DNA of 64,000 bases from JAJDZL01 sp965220665 (GTDB taxonomy: Bacteria; Pseudomonadota; Gammaproteobacteria; Arenicellales; JAJDZL01). Positions 45,237-54,476 of this stretch are shown one piece after another. Both the position numbers and the translations under genes were made by a program. Below the pieces are notes generated by a model, which ran no database searches, was not told the DNA's origin, and was given only the letters and a program-made list of their open reading frames with translations. The DNA lies in contig CBDCQQ010000005.1 in assembly GCA_965220665.1 (NCBI GenBank), positions 1,798,001-1,862,000 on the forward strand, read 5' to 3'. How positions within the stretch are numbered: the first letter of the stretch is position 1; every line of letters begins with the position of its first letter.

Positions 45237-45393
45237 CAGTATGAAACTGTTGTTGAACTCGGTATGAAACTTAATGGCTGGAGGAACCAAAAAGTTTCAA
45301 AATTGAGGTTTCAGTTTGATGAGATTTTTTTGAATCTGCGGTTGTAGCGAAGAGTTTTGCACTCAATTCAGACAGCAACGGCTGAGTTTGAAA

Positions 45394-46701
45394 TTACTTG
45401 GGGTTCTTATCAGGAGATTGTGAATGCGTTTCAACTTTTGTTTGAATTGCCTTTCCTTGCTCCAATACCCTTTTTCTATATCTTTCCTTTGTTCTTTCAA
45501 ACAACGCTTGTTGTTCTGCTGAATCGATACGCTGTTGGTAAATTTCTTCTGCGTTTTCGATTTGAAACTGTCCATCGTCTCGCAGGCCAATTCCGTTTTG
45601 TGAAAGACGCTTGCAGTAAGTTGTCATGAGAGAGACAGGATTCCAGACAGGGGTGCATCTGTTGCTGAGCCCTGCTTTAATGCGTCCATCAAGTTCATCA
45701 AGCAACAGTTGGTGCCAGGATTTCCATGGTTTTGGTGGTTCCGGAAGATCCGCAGGCAAGCGCTTCAGAATCAGTGCAATTAGATGCTTTTGGTTCTCAG
45801 TCACCTGTTCAGGAAAAATGAGATCAGTTGCAAGTTTGGTGTGCTCCTCCATTTTTTGGTAGTTGTAGTAATATTTTTTGACTACTCTATTACTACTAGT
45901 AGGTACTACAGAGTCTCCTTGAACTGGTTTTTTGTCTTCAATGATATCTAAGTTATTGATATCACCGTAGTTCATCTCGTGAACTTCGGTCGTTTTTTCT
46001 TTCGTAGGTTGAACGGAGTGACTCTCTGTCTCAATTTGGTGCTTTTTGTTTTCCAAGTCTGGATATGTGCCAAAGAAACTCGCATCAGTGTCACCTTCCA
46101 AGGCCATCCACGCATCAGCTCTTCTTTCGAAGGGGTGTTCATACGCCGTGACGTTGTGACCTAGACTGAGATCATGTCGAAGTGAACACAGTATCAGTTC
46201 CGCAATTTTCCGCACGTCGTTATTGCGATGTTTCCTGCAATTCGTCACATAACTCATGTAATTTGCATCCAGATCAAAAGTGTCGCTCAAGTCCAGAGGT
46301 TCACCGTGCACCATGTAAATGTTGCCGTCCCGCGTAAATTGACCTGATGCATTGCGTTCCTGATCTCGACACAAGTAAGTTATCCAGCGGGTCAATCGAA
46401 GTTTCGCAATCGAACTGGAAACCGTTCCTCGAGATATATGCAGCATTGATTGAATTTCATCGTAACTTGGGAAGGCTGTAAGAGACATATCTGGAGTACA
46501 CCGGGACCTTATTGCGAGCCACACCAGCTTGTCATAAGGATTTAGTACTGGGTCAAATATGAGTAGTCTGGGATGTGAATCGTACCAATTGTCCGTGAAG
46601 ACCATTCCGGTCGATGCACTCGCCATTCGACGGAAGCTTTTTGCGGCCGACAAAATCCTGGATAAGTTGCGCTTGATTGACTTGGGTTCAGGGTCTCTCA
46701 T
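45394..46701 (-). CDS. STY4528-family replication-type protein
   Basis: A 435-residue DNA-binding protein. The N-terminal half contains a winged-helix region (TAFPSYDEIQSMLHISRGTV, then IAKLRLTRWITYL) and the motif MVHGEPLDLSDTFDLDANYM. These are typical of the STY4528 'pathogenicity island replication' proteins found between parB and the pil operon in GI elements. A helical, Lys-rich C-terminus follows. The role is presumed replication or maintenance of the excised element. Confidence 0.8.
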   Translation of the reverse strand: MRDPEPKSIKRNLSRILSAAKSFRRMASASTGMVFTDNWYDSHPRLLIFDPVLNPYDKLVWLAIRSRCTPDMSLTAFPSYDEIQSMLHISRGTVSSSIAKLRLTRWITYLCRDQERNASGQFTRDGNIYMVHGEPLDLSDTFDLDANYMSYVTNCRKHRNNDVRKIAELILCSLRHDLSLGHNVTAYEHPFERRADAWMALEGDTDASFFGTYPDLENKKHQIETESHSVQPTKEKTTEVHEMNYGDINNLDIIEDKKPVQGDSVVPTSSNRVVKKYYYNYQKMEEHTKLATDLIFPEQVTENQKHLIALILKRLPADLPEPPKPWKSWHQLLLDELDGRIKAGLSNRCTPVWNPVSLMTTYCKRLSQNGIGLRDDGQFQIENAEEIYQQRIDSAEQQALFERTKERYRKRVLEQGKAIQTKVETHSQSPDKNPK

Positions 46702-46807
46702 AATGAATCCCGCATCGTGTGCAGTGCATTCGAAATATGCGTTCTCTCACAGTTCGTGACACTGAAATTCAATCACCCATGATGCGAGATTCATCGGAAT
46801 TTCAAAT

Positions 46808-47389
46808 CTACGATTTGTTCAAGAGTTGGAACGAGCCATCGTTCTCCCACTCCTGGATCAAGCCCCAAATTGTTCGAAGAGAAACTTCACGCTTTAGAGC
46901 ATCATAGATTTCCATAAATTCCTTCGGTCCAAAATTTGTAGTTTGCTTGATCAACTTCTCCGCCTCTATCCAAACCGATTTTTCAACATCCACTGTGGGT
47001 CTCGGAGGCCTCCCAGCGGGCAAATCCGGCAACCCCATTTGACAACGTTTCAGGTGAAACTGTTGAGCATTCATTCCGGTAAGTGATCGCATCATCTGCA
47101 TGGGAGCATCACAAACGATAAGTTCATTGATAAACTTCCCTTTGTGCTGTTCTCGGAGCAAATAGTCAATCAAGCGCCAGTAAACCTCCCGGTTGAGTTT
47201 AATCGTCAAGAAATGCGATTTCATTGACGCTATTCTGAGCGTGTCCGCAGATGAAAGCGCACCCAAAGCTCTAACTTCACTTGGGCCAAAACCCATTTCA
47301 TAGAGTGCGTTGTAGTCACCTTCCTCCTCGCAACGACGAAAGAAAACAACGATGGAGTTGATTAATTCAGCTTCTTTACTAATGGGCAT
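46808..47389 (-). CDS. DUF2857-family ICE maintenance protein
   Basis: A 193-residue soluble protein of the DUF2857 group that sits between parB and the STY4528 gene in PFGI-1-like elements. Visible motifs are LYEMGFGPSEVRAL, LKRCQMGLPDLPAGRPPRP and an N-terminal helical region. The start at 47389 is fixed by a strong AGGAGG six bases upstream; the gene overlaps the parB 3' end by 11 bp. The biochemical function is unknown. Confidence 0.78.
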   Translation of the reverse strand: MPISKEAELINSIVVFFRRCEEEGDYNALYEMGFGPSEVRALGALSSADTLRIASMKSHFLTIKLNREVYWRLIDYLLREQHKGKFINELIVCDAPMQMMRSLTGMNAQQFHLKRCQMGLPDLPAGRPPRPTVDVEKSVWIEAEKLIKQTTNFGPKEFMEIYDALKREVSLRTIWGLIQEWENDGSFQLLNKS

Positions 47390-49073
47390 GTGATTTCCTC
47401 CTTTTGCCAGGCGCACGAAACAAATGAATATTGTTGTCGCTTGCCAGTTGATGAATTATTCGGTAACAATTTGCCAGACCACGCAAGTGATTCCAGGTGT
47501 CATCGTCAATCTGACGCAAACAAAAGCAGATCAATCCCAAGTGAGGAAAGTTACACTTCATTCTCCCTTTTGCATGCGAAATAAGAGTTTTTGGGTCGCC
47601 AGATTTAATAAAGTGGATTAAGTTTGTGTTTCCAATGAGCTTTGCTGTAGCAGGGCGAGCGCATTCGACTGCCCATTGCAAGTCAGAGTATTCCATTAGC
47701 AGCCACCAAAGCGCATCGCGCGATGCAACAGCACTTGGATTGACACGTTCAACGGGAGGTGGATAGTCTGCGATCAGATAACCTATTCCCCAATCACCGA
47801 TGTCCAGGACGATGCTTTTTTTAGACTCCGGGTTGACTAAGAAACCTTGATTTTTGGCAATCCTTGTTGCAGAAAGACATGCATGTTTTCTTAACTCTTC
47901 CAACTCTTGTTCAATTTTCGAACGTTGGGTTTTTCGGGTGCGTTTTCGACATTGGGTGTTTCTAGAATCACTGTCGGAATCGATTTTTGAGGGCGGTGGT
48001 ATTTTCCCCAGAGCCACTGATTCGAAAACCGGGGTGAAGTTGGTTTTCAATTTGATTGCATCGTGAATTTCAGCTTCGTCTACTAGATTGCCAGTATCGG
48101 GTACAAATTTGGCGTATGAAGATTCATTCAACTGGTGTTGCTCAAACTCCTCCAGACTGGGGATGATTTTTTCAAAAGATTCATTCAGCGGCGCTGACGA
48201 TAAATTCATGTAGCCATCCAACCGCAAGGCAATATCCTGAATTGAAGCATCGACTTGATTTGCTAGCCCTGCTTCAAGCGGTCGACGAAATAAACTGAGG
48301 TTCCAATCTGTTTTTGGGTAGATTATCAGCGACTGCTTGAAATGTTCAACTGCAAAATCCTCCGACATGTTGAATTCCGCGCAGACACTGACAAGAGCTT
48401 TTTGTAATTTCCGCAGATGAGCAACCTGTCGCCGTCCCATTGTTTCACAGGTTTCGGAGGAAACATGCGGTTCGATCATTTCTGCAGCGTAGTGCATTGT
48501 AGAGAGTGTGCTTATGGGAATGCTGTAACCTTTCTGATTAAGCTGCTTATGGCAGTTGCGCATCGAAAGCTGTTCATCACTCTCAGACTCTAGTTGCAAA
48601 AGATCAATTGCAGTTTTTATACCCATGGACCTGTCAATGAAACACAATGATTTTCGCATTTCATTTTCCTGAAGATGTCCGATGACAGCATCGGATTCAT
48701 AGCCCGACCAGGGTATGTACGAACACTCTATAAATCTATACTTGTGATCTCCAGTCTCATCAAATAGTTCTTTGACTGCTTTTAGTCTCGTGTTTCCTCC
48801 CTTGTAAATTACAAAATTTTCCTGTTCCGGTTGACGAGTTACAACTAAAGGCTGATTAAGGCCGTCTTTCGCGATTGAATCCTTGATTTTGTTGTAGCGC
48901 GGATTTTCCCGTCTTCTTGGGTTCTTGCCGTATTCTTCAACACGTGAAATTGGCAAAACCACTAGAGTGCGCCCAGTCAAAGAGTCAACATCCAGTGTAT
49001 CGACGGATGTGTTGTTATGAATTTTCTTAATTTGTCCTTGTTTTACTTGCTTTTTTGAAGTTTGCGTTGGCAC
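47379..49073 (-). CDS. parB: ParB-family protein (ICE type)
   Basis: A 564-residue ParB-like protein. The N-terminal nuclease/CTPase-like domain shows NPRRRENPRYNKIKDSI, VIYKGGNTRLKA and ENEMRKSLCFIDR, followed by a KorB-like HTH region and a long C-terminal part. The length and position match the PFGI-1 class ParB (TIGR03764-like). No parA or dnaB gene precedes it. It starts with GTG. A perfect palindrome 80 bp upstream is a possible binding site. Confidence 0.85.
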   Translation of the reverse strand: MPTQTSKKQVKQGQIKKIHNNTSVDTLDVDSLTGRTLVVLPISRVEEYGKNPRRRENPRYNKIKDSIAKDGLNQPLVVTRQPEQENFVIYKGGNTRLKAVKELFDETGDHKYRFIECSYIPWSGYESDAVIGHLQENEMRKSLCFIDRSMGIKTAIDLLQLESESDEQLSMRNCHKQLNQKGYSIPISTLSTMHYAAEMIEPHVSSETCETMGRRQVAHLRKLQKALVSVCAEFNMSEDFAVEHFKQSLIIYPKTDWNLSLFRRPLEAGLANQVDASIQDIALRLDGYMNLSSAPLNESFEKIIPSLEEFEQHQLNESSYAKFVPDTGNLVDEAEIHDAIKLKTNFTPVFESVALGKIPPPSKIDSDSDSRNTQCRKRTRKTQRSKIEQELEELRKHACLSATRIAKNQGFLVNPESKKSIVLDIGDWGIGYLIADYPPPVERVNPSAVASRDALWWLLMEYSDLQWAVECARPATAKLIGNTNLIHFIKSGDPKTLISHAKGRMKCNFPHLGLICFCLRQIDDDTWNHLRGLANCYRIIHQLASDNNIHLFRAPGKRRKSHAH

Positions 49074-49152
49074 GATTACACCTCTTGGTGGATGATTGTT
49101 ACAAAATTAAAATGAAATTCTGCACCATGCTGGAAAGCTGCTGCACACGAGT

Positions 49153-49167
49153 CGGTTGATTCAACCG
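49153..49167. promoter_or_regulatory. Perfect 15-bp palindrome upstream of parB
   Basis: CGGTTGA-T-TCAACCG is a perfect dyad 80 bp upstream of the parB start. It could be an operator or a partition site (parS-like). It does not resemble the chromosomal parS consensus. Only one copy was noticed. Confidence 0.5.
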
Positions 49168-49366
49168 TGATGTATGACTGGATTGCTGCGATATCATTTC
49201 AAAATTCATGTGTCAATTCTCCTTTGAATGATCATTATTTAAAGGCGTTAGATTCATGAGTTTGATTCATCACAATGGTTTGAAACCGTTTAGTGAAAGG
49301 GTCGAATCAGAACTAACCAACTCAGTGTTGTATGTACTGGGTCGATACGAAAAACGTACAGAATTT

Positions 49367-49416
49367 GGGGTGTTCGCCGTGCGAACACCCCTTGAACGTG
49401 CAATTTTTGTGCACGT
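49367..49416. repeat. Strong stem-loop, copy 1 of a repeated structure
   Basis: An 11-bp perfect stem (GGGGTGTTCGC / GCGAACACCCC, loop CGT, 49367-49391) is followed at once by a second dyad (ACGTGCA / TGCACGT, 49396-49416). A closely similar arrangement, with the same loop, recurs 416 bp away. Flanking bases (GATACGAAAAACGTAC here) also resemble those of the other copy. Confidence 0.75.
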
Positions 49417-49782
49417 CAATCCTCCATTCCTTTGCTGGTTCACATTCAATAATCGCATTTTTAGTTTAACGTTGAGCACAATTGATCGGCCGCGTGGCAG
49501 ACAGGTTCTGGAAAATAATCCATGTCGAATTCGTCGTAAGTCTTGATCAGTTGATTGCTCAACATAAAACGCACGATTCAACTGCATTTTTCTAATGATT
49601 CTTGAAGAGTGCGATTTAGATTTCGGTACTCCGGTATGCAGTATCTTTCCCTGAGCGAAACTTGCATATTTCATGGAATTAGCAGCTCGCACTGGTTCAA
49701 AGATGAATTCTGAACAAACCGATATGGAAGGGAAAATCGGAAACTTACGCCTCGCACTTTGATGCGAAAAAGTACAAAAGCT

Positions 49783-49809
49783 GGGGGTGTTCGCCGTGCG
49801 AACACCCCC
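49783..49809. repeat. Strong stem-loop, copy 2 of a repeated structure
   Basis: A 12-bp perfect stem (GGGGGTGTTCGC / GCGAACACCCCC) with loop CGT. The left flank GATGCGAAAAAGTAC and a right flank with ATTGCATTTTTTGTGCATG mirror copy 1, so the repeated unit is about 70 bp long. Both copies lie in non-coding DNA close to attR. Confidence 0.75.
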
Positions 49810-50427
49810 AAAAATTGCATTTTTTGTGCATGTCGACAGGTTAGTCTCATACACCGTAGGAGTAAAAAATGCAACATTGAGACGACCGTGTACCAATTTG
49901 GCAGAAGGTGTGATAGGAACGAAGTTTGGCATAAGTTGAATCTAGTTGAACTTATGCCTTGATCAGGTGATTGGACAATCTGCTTAAATAATTTGTGAAT
50001 GTTCTTTGCAATCCACTGATTGACTTTTATTTGATTGGGGTTACATGGAAAATGAGGAATTGAAATTCGTGATTGATTGAATAAACTGTCAGAAACTTCG
50101 CCAGTGTGGTTCAAAGTGGAGCTTGTCAATTCCCATACAGGGGATTTGACTCCTCTGCCGGAAATATCGAAGGAGTAATGTAAAGACTGCGTTTTGACAC
50201 AAAAGTCTGATTCAAATGTAGCGATTCTTTCGAGGTCTTGACCCACCAGAAGGTACACTGTTGGAAGTAGGTGGCCAGGTTGGCACCTCGAATCGAAACT
50301 GATGTCCTTATAATGATGACTGAAAATATCGAAACTGCTCATCGCAAAATGCCCTGTTCATATAATCGTTTTTTTGAGTTAATGATTTACTTTTGAAATT
50401 TATATATAAGTAACAGACTTAATTGAG

Positions 50428-50450
50428 AAAACCTGAGTCTTAATCAGGTT
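50428..50450. repeat. Candidate attR of the integrated element
   Basis: Second copy of the 19-bp core (50428-50446). Here the core and its right flank form a perfect dyad, AAACCTGA-(7 bp GTCTTAA)-TCAGGTTT, the arm-spacer-arm layout expected of a tyrosine-recombinase crossover site. Joining the outer flanks of both copies recreates the same perfect dyad as the empty site. Confidence 0.7.
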
Positions 50451-50736
50451 TACTGAAATTCCCACCCAAATTTGGTTTTTCGCAATAGCAGTCTTTTCTC
50501 TTTAAAAATGTTCTTTTTCAGTACTGCTCAAGATTTAAAATAGATTGAATCAATAACCTCTGATTCCTTCAATTTAGAGTTCTGATTGGGATGGCCAAAC
50601 GGTAAGGGGTGTTGTTAAACTCGGGCAGAAAGCCTGGTGAAGCGTCAATTTGATTTTCAGCTTGCCGGCGCGCAGTCACATTCGGCTAAAGCGAAATTTA
50701 GTATGCTTGTTGCAGCGCACGGCTAGATATTTTGTG

Positions 50737-51909
50737 ATGAAGAATATCCGGCAAAAGACCAAAGCAGTGAGAGCTGGACAAGCCCGCACTTCAGAAAGAG
50801 AACACAGCGATCCGATTTTCGCTACCTCGAGTTTTGTGTTCACGAGCGCTGAGCACGCAGCAGAAATGTTTGCCGAGAGAGAGATCGGCAACATTTATTC
50901 CAGATTTACCAATCCAACCACTCGGGCATTTGAGAGTCGACTTGCGGCATTAGAAGGTGCTCAATATTGCAGTGGCACTGCATCGGGAATGTCGGCGATT
51001 TTGACACTCTGTATGAGTGTTTTGCGATCAGGAGATCAAATTGCCGCAACCCGAGGGATGTTTGGTTCTACAGTGAATCTGTTCTGCAATATTCTGTCGC
51101 GTTTCGGGATTACGACAAGTTTTCACTCGCCGAGCGAGATATGTTCTGCAAAACTTGATTCAGCAACTCGTATGATTTTCATTGAAACACCGTCCAATCC
51201 ACTCTGTGAAATTGTGGACATTAGCCAACTGGCCCAAGTGCGTGATTCGCTTCCCGACTGCATACTTGTCGTTGATAACTGTGCCTGTACGCCAATTCTG
51301 CAGCAACCTTTACCACTTGGTGCGGATGTTGTTATTCACTCGTCGACAAAATTTTTGGATGGACAGGGACGAGCTGTTGGTGGCGCAGTCGTTACCAACG
51401 ATGAGAATATCGCGAATGCCGTTCATGGATTTTTACGCACAGCTGGTCCCTCGATGAGCCCATTTAATGCGTGGATATTCCACAAAGGCCTTGAAACCCT
51501 TTCAGTACGAATGAGGGAGTCATGTTCGAGTGCCGGAAAAATAGCTCAATGGTTGCAAAATCATCCAAAAGTGGATGGAGTATTTTATCCAGGGTTAAAA
51601 CAACATCCCGGTTATGAACTGGCAGCGCGACAACAAAGTGACTTTGGAGCACTACTGGCATTTGAAGTGCACGGTGGAAAGGATGAAGCGTGGAAACTAA
51701 TCGATAGTGTTAGTATTTTCTCCGTTACTGCTAATCTAGGAGATGCCAAAAGTACGATCACACACCCTGCATCAACGACACATTCAAGAGTTCGGGAGTC
51801 TGATCGAAAGCGTATGGGAATCAGTGATGGTTTAATCCGGCTTTCTATTGGACTGGAAGACGTACAAGACTTAATCGAAGATTTGCAGTCGGCTTTTAAT
51901 TCAATCTGA
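50737..51909 (+). CDS. metZ: O-succinylhomoserine sulfhydrylase MetZ
   Basis: PLP enzyme of trans-sulfuration type that makes homocysteine from O-succinylhomoserine and sulfide. In 390 residues it shows YSRFTNPTTRAFESRLAALEG, the cofactor Lys205 in SSTKFLDGQGR and the C-terminal SLGDAKSTITHPASTTHS-type motif (here NLGDAKSTITHPASTTHS). The ATG at 50737 fits the family; the frame extends further upstream without conserved sequence. It is the first gene outside attR. Confidence 0.9.
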   Translation: MKNIRQKTKAVRAGQARTSEREHSDPIFATSSFVFTSAEHAAEMFAEREIGNIYSRFTNPTTRAFESRLAALEGAQYCSGTASGMSAILTLCMSVLRSGDQIAATRGMFGSTVNLFCNILSRFGITTSFHSPSEICSAKLDSATRMIFIETPSNPLCEIVDISQLAQVRDSLPDCILVVDNCACTPILQQPLPLGADVVIHSSTKFLDGQGRAVGGAVVTNDENIANAVHGFLRTAGPSMSPFNAWIFHKGLETLSVRMRESCSSAGKIAQWLQNHPKVDGVFYPGLKQHPGYELAARQQSDFGALLAFEVHGGKDEAWKLIDSVSIFSVTANLGDAKSTITHPASTTHSRVRESDRKRMGISDGLIRLSIGLEDVQDLIEDLQSAFNSI

Positions 51910-51925
51910 ATCCCAAATTCAATCA

Positions 51926-51950
51926 CCGTAGTACACCGGAAAGACTACGG
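51926..51950 (+). terminator. Weak hairpin after metZ
   Basis: CCGTAGT / ACTACGG (51926-51932 and 51944-51950) forms a 7-bp stem 16 bp after the metZ stop. No T-run follows, so intrinsic termination is doubtful. Confidence 0.3.
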
Positions 51951-52162
51951 AGCGATAAAATCTGCCCGATTCAGTTTGAATGAAATTTGACGCGATAGTC
52001 CAAGAGACTAGCGATTAGGCTCGATCTGCCTGTAAGGGAGGCATAAACCTACTGGAATAATTAGTCATTCGTTGGAGGTAAGGTAGCGATTTTTGATTCT
52101 CAATCCAGATGGTAACGCGGCGGCCACTGGGTGACCGTCGCGCATTTGTCTTGATTCAACAA

Positions 52163-53980
52163 TCAACCAATTTTCCCACCATCTGTCCGCGTGATTGCAA
52201 TGACCGATGATCGAGGAACAGAATATCCACCATACGGAAAGTGGCATTCGCTGGGATTTGACTCACCAGGATGCTGGATGCCGACAAACATCGTGCGATT
52301 GTCAGTACTCCATGTAATGCCAGTCACTTCGCACTCTTTTGGACCCACTAAGAAGCGCTGGATTTCACCTGTTTCGACACTTGCCATCAGCATTTGGTTG
52401 TTTCCCATGCCAGCGAAATTGTCAACATTGGAGTAATTGCCATCGGTCTGAATCCAAAGATTGCCGACTGAGTCGAAAGCCAGTCCGTCAGGAGAGTTAA
52501 ACATGTTATCCGCATTGATGTTTTCTGAACCCGCATTGGCATCACTATGCACTGCAGGATTGCCTGCAACAACAAACAAATCCCATGTGAATGAATCTGC
52601 CGTATGGTCGCCCTTTTCAGGTATCCAGCGAACAATCTGTCCATATTTATTTGCCTTTCTCGGATTTGGACCACCAACTGGTGTCGGATCACCACCGGCA
52701 TTCGGTTTGATTCCACGGTTCTTGTTATTGGTAAGGCAACAGTAGACTTCCGCCTTGTGGGGGTTTGCAGCCACCCATTCTGGTCTGTCCATCGTTGTCG
52801 CACCAACTTTACTACCCGCAAAACGGGAGAACACGCAAATCTCCCCCAGTGTCATGTCAGTGGTTTGTGGCGAAAGAGCCAGCCATCGCCCGCTGCCGTC
52901 TTCTTCGAATTTCGCGACCGACAGTTGACCATCATCCAGCAAATTCGTGTTGCCTTCAGCACCTAGCGAAAATTTGCCACTTGATACGAATCGATAAATG
53001 AACTCCCCACGTTCATCATCACCCATGTAGGCTACTATCTTGCCATTGTCCGCAACTACGACTTCGCAATTTTCATGCTTGAATCGTCCCATTGCCGTGC
53101 GTTTTTTTGGTAAAGAGTCAGGATCAGACGGATCAATTTCAACGATGTACCCCGCACGATGTGGTTCTTTGGGATTCTTGGCCACGTCGAAGCGATCATC
53201 AACACGGGACCAGTCATATCCCTTGTCCTTGTTCTTTATGCCATACCGTTTGTATGTGTCAGTAAGCTTCTTGTCGGGTTGACTTGGGGTTGAAAAATAG
53301 CCGTTGAAGTTCTCCTCACAAGCGAGATAAGTTCCCCACGGTGTTACACCATTGCCGCAGTTGTTCCAGGTACCGAGCGCGAATTTACCTTCAGGGTCAG
53401 CTGCAGTCTTTAAAAGGCTGTGTCCCCGAGCAGGTCCGGTAAGTTCTACTGGACTTGCTGCGGTAATTCGGCGATTGTAGGGTGAGTCAAGTACGATTTC
53501 CCACCTCCCGCTACGCACGGACAATTCAACAATACTAACGCCATGAGCAGCTATTCCCTTATGCACATCGTCGTCATTTTCAGGCAGTTTACTTGCCCTG
53601 TTTCCATAAATGATATTTCGATTACAGTATTCATTATTGACCACAAGCAAATTACGATTGTTCACGCGAAAGAATGCCATGCCATCACAGTTATCACCAA
53701 AAGATCGGGCTTGGCTGTCAGCATTGCCTCGACTTTCCTGATTGAAAGCCGGAACTCCGCTCCAAAGTGGGTCTCCCCACGACGCTACAACATGCCACTC
53801 GAAACCTTCCGGCAATGTTATGGTGTCAAGGGAATTGGCAGTTACGGAAGTAAACCGAATCGTGGAGTCTGCCAAAGCTTTCATTCTTGGCAAAGCGCTC
53901 AAAATAAAGGCACTTACGCCTATCGCAAAAGATCCTTGCAGAAACTCCCTACGGTTGATAATTTTGTCGAATTCAGTCAC
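52163..53980 (-). CDS. PhoX-family (DUF839) phosphatase, Tat-exported
   Basis: A 605-residue exported beta-propeller protein. The twin-arginine motif is NRREFLQGS (about residues 9-17), followed by a hydrophobic stretch ending near ALA. PhoX-type metal-ligand regions are visible (GDNCDGMAFF, YLACEENFNGYF, GRFKHENCEVV, NSPDGLAFDSVGNLW). PhoX enzymes are calcium- and iron-dependent alkaline phosphatases induced by phosphate starvation. It starts with GTG. No pho-box was recognised upstream. It could also be a related DUF839 protein with another substrate. Confidence 0.85.
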   Translation of the reverse strand: MTEFDKIINRREFLQGSFAIGVSAFILSALPRMKALADSTIRFTSVTANSLDTITLPEGFEWHVVASWGDPLWSGVPAFNQESRGNADSQARSFGDNCDGMAFFRVNNRNLLVVNNEYCNRNIIYGNRASKLPENDDDVHKGIAAHGVSIVELSVRSGRWEIVLDSPYNRRITAASPVELTGPARGHSLLKTAADPEGKFALGTWNNCGNGVTPWGTYLACEENFNGYFSTPSQPDKKLTDTYKRYGIKNKDKGYDWSRVDDRFDVAKNPKEPHRAGYIVEIDPSDPDSLPKKRTAMGRFKHENCEVVVADNGKIVAYMGDDERGEFIYRFVSSGKFSLGAEGNTNLLDDGQLSVAKFEEDGSGRWLALSPQTTDMTLGEICVFSRFAGSKVGATTMDRPEWVAANPHKAEVYCCLTNNKNRGIKPNAGGDPTPVGGPNPRKANKYGQIVRWIPEKGDHTADSFTWDLFVVAGNPAVHSDANAGSENINADNMFNSPDGLAFDSVGNLWIQTDGNYSNVDNFAGMGNNQMLMASVETGEIQRFLVGPKECEVTGITWSTDNRTMFVGIQHPGESNPSECHFPYGGYSVPRSSVIAITRTDGGKIG

Positions 53981-54377
53981 TCATCTACTCCGAAAAATTT
54001 GAAGGAATTGAAATGTGAATTGATAAATTGTGAGGCAACTAAAAAAGGTGTACCCCCATCAATACGATAACAAAAGTACTGTCCAATATTACTCGTATTG
54101 CTGCGCCACAACTAAAAATCGTAGAATGTTCAACCCATTGCTTGAATGTGTATCAAGGTTTTTGGAAATTTTTTGGGAAAATAGAGTGACTTTGGTACTT
54201 GATAGGTGATCTCCAATTTGATGGAACATCTAAACTGCGGTATTGCACAGCAAAATTAAAATTTCGCTCAGAGTTCACTGCCAACTTAAAACATTCGAAT
54301 TACATATTGTTATCAATGAGATATGATGCCTACTCTCTTCGTTTATCAGACAGCAGTAAATTTCAATATATGTTTTT
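53981..54377. other. Intergenic region between phoX and the katA terminator
   Basis: About 400 bp between the phoX start and the catalase terminator. I see AT-rich sequence that probably holds the phoX promoter, and no gene or repeat. Confidence 0.4.
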
Positions 54378-54408
54378 AAAAAAAAGCAGGCTGATGTTGT
54401 CAGCCTGC
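54378..54408 (-). terminator. Intrinsic terminator of the catalase gene
   Basis: On the minus strand a perfect 9-bp stem (GCAGGCTGA / TCAGCCTGC with a 5-nt loop, 54386-54408) is followed by eight T. It lies about 68 bp past the catalase stop. Confidence 0.85.
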
Positions 54409-54476
54409 CAAACCTCTAGGAGATAGTAGGAGGATTTAACTTGTTGTTCATCCTGAATTAATCGGTTAAACCAGAA

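Larger units (their letters stand above)
15043..50446. mobile_element. Integrative element with GI/PFGI-1-type conjugation and type IV pilus genes, apparently incomplete
   Basis: Bounded by 19-bp perfect direct repeats, it contains two tyrosine recombinases at the left end, a split type IV secretion operon, a pil operon, ardC, an STY4528-type replication gene, a DUF2857 gene and parB. This gene set and order are characteristic of PFGI-1/ICEclc/ICEHin1056-type integrative conjugative elements (MPF type G). I find no relaxase, coupling protein TraD, ParA, DnaB, Ssb or topoisomerase. It is therefore either a decayed element or one that depends on other mobile DNA. Four metabolic or transport genes sit inside it at 20257-24423. 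Confidence 0.75.
49074..50736. other. Long non-coding right end of the element and metZ leader
   Basis: 1.66 kb without a convincing gene. It contains the parB-proximal palindrome, two stem-loop repeats, the attR core at 50428-50446 and an AT-rich stretch before metZ. The open frames that cross it (for example 49270-49932 and 49671-50342, minus strand) read straight through both stem-loops, giving a repeated GVRTANTP-like string from the palindrome, and lack family features. I treat them as chance frames. Confidence 0.5.

Noticed and set aside
49367..49809. CRISPR array suggested by repeated palindromic units
   Set aside because: There are only two units 416 bp apart, no regular spacer length and no cas genes.
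49270..50342. Two long overlapping minus-strand open frames (220 and 223 codons) in the right end of the element
   Set aside because: They run through both stem-loops, so the palindrome produces a repeated GVRTANTP-like string. They overlap each other in different frames and show no domain, no good ribosome-binding site and no conserved composition.
50560..50640. Possible tRNA or tRNA-like target sequence between attR and metZ
   Set aside because: The G-rich stretch does not fold into a cloverleaf with recognisable acceptor and T-loop sequences.
52116..52140. Imperfect GC-rich hairpin downstream of phoX as a terminator
   Set aside because: The stem has mismatches and no T-run follows on the minus strand.
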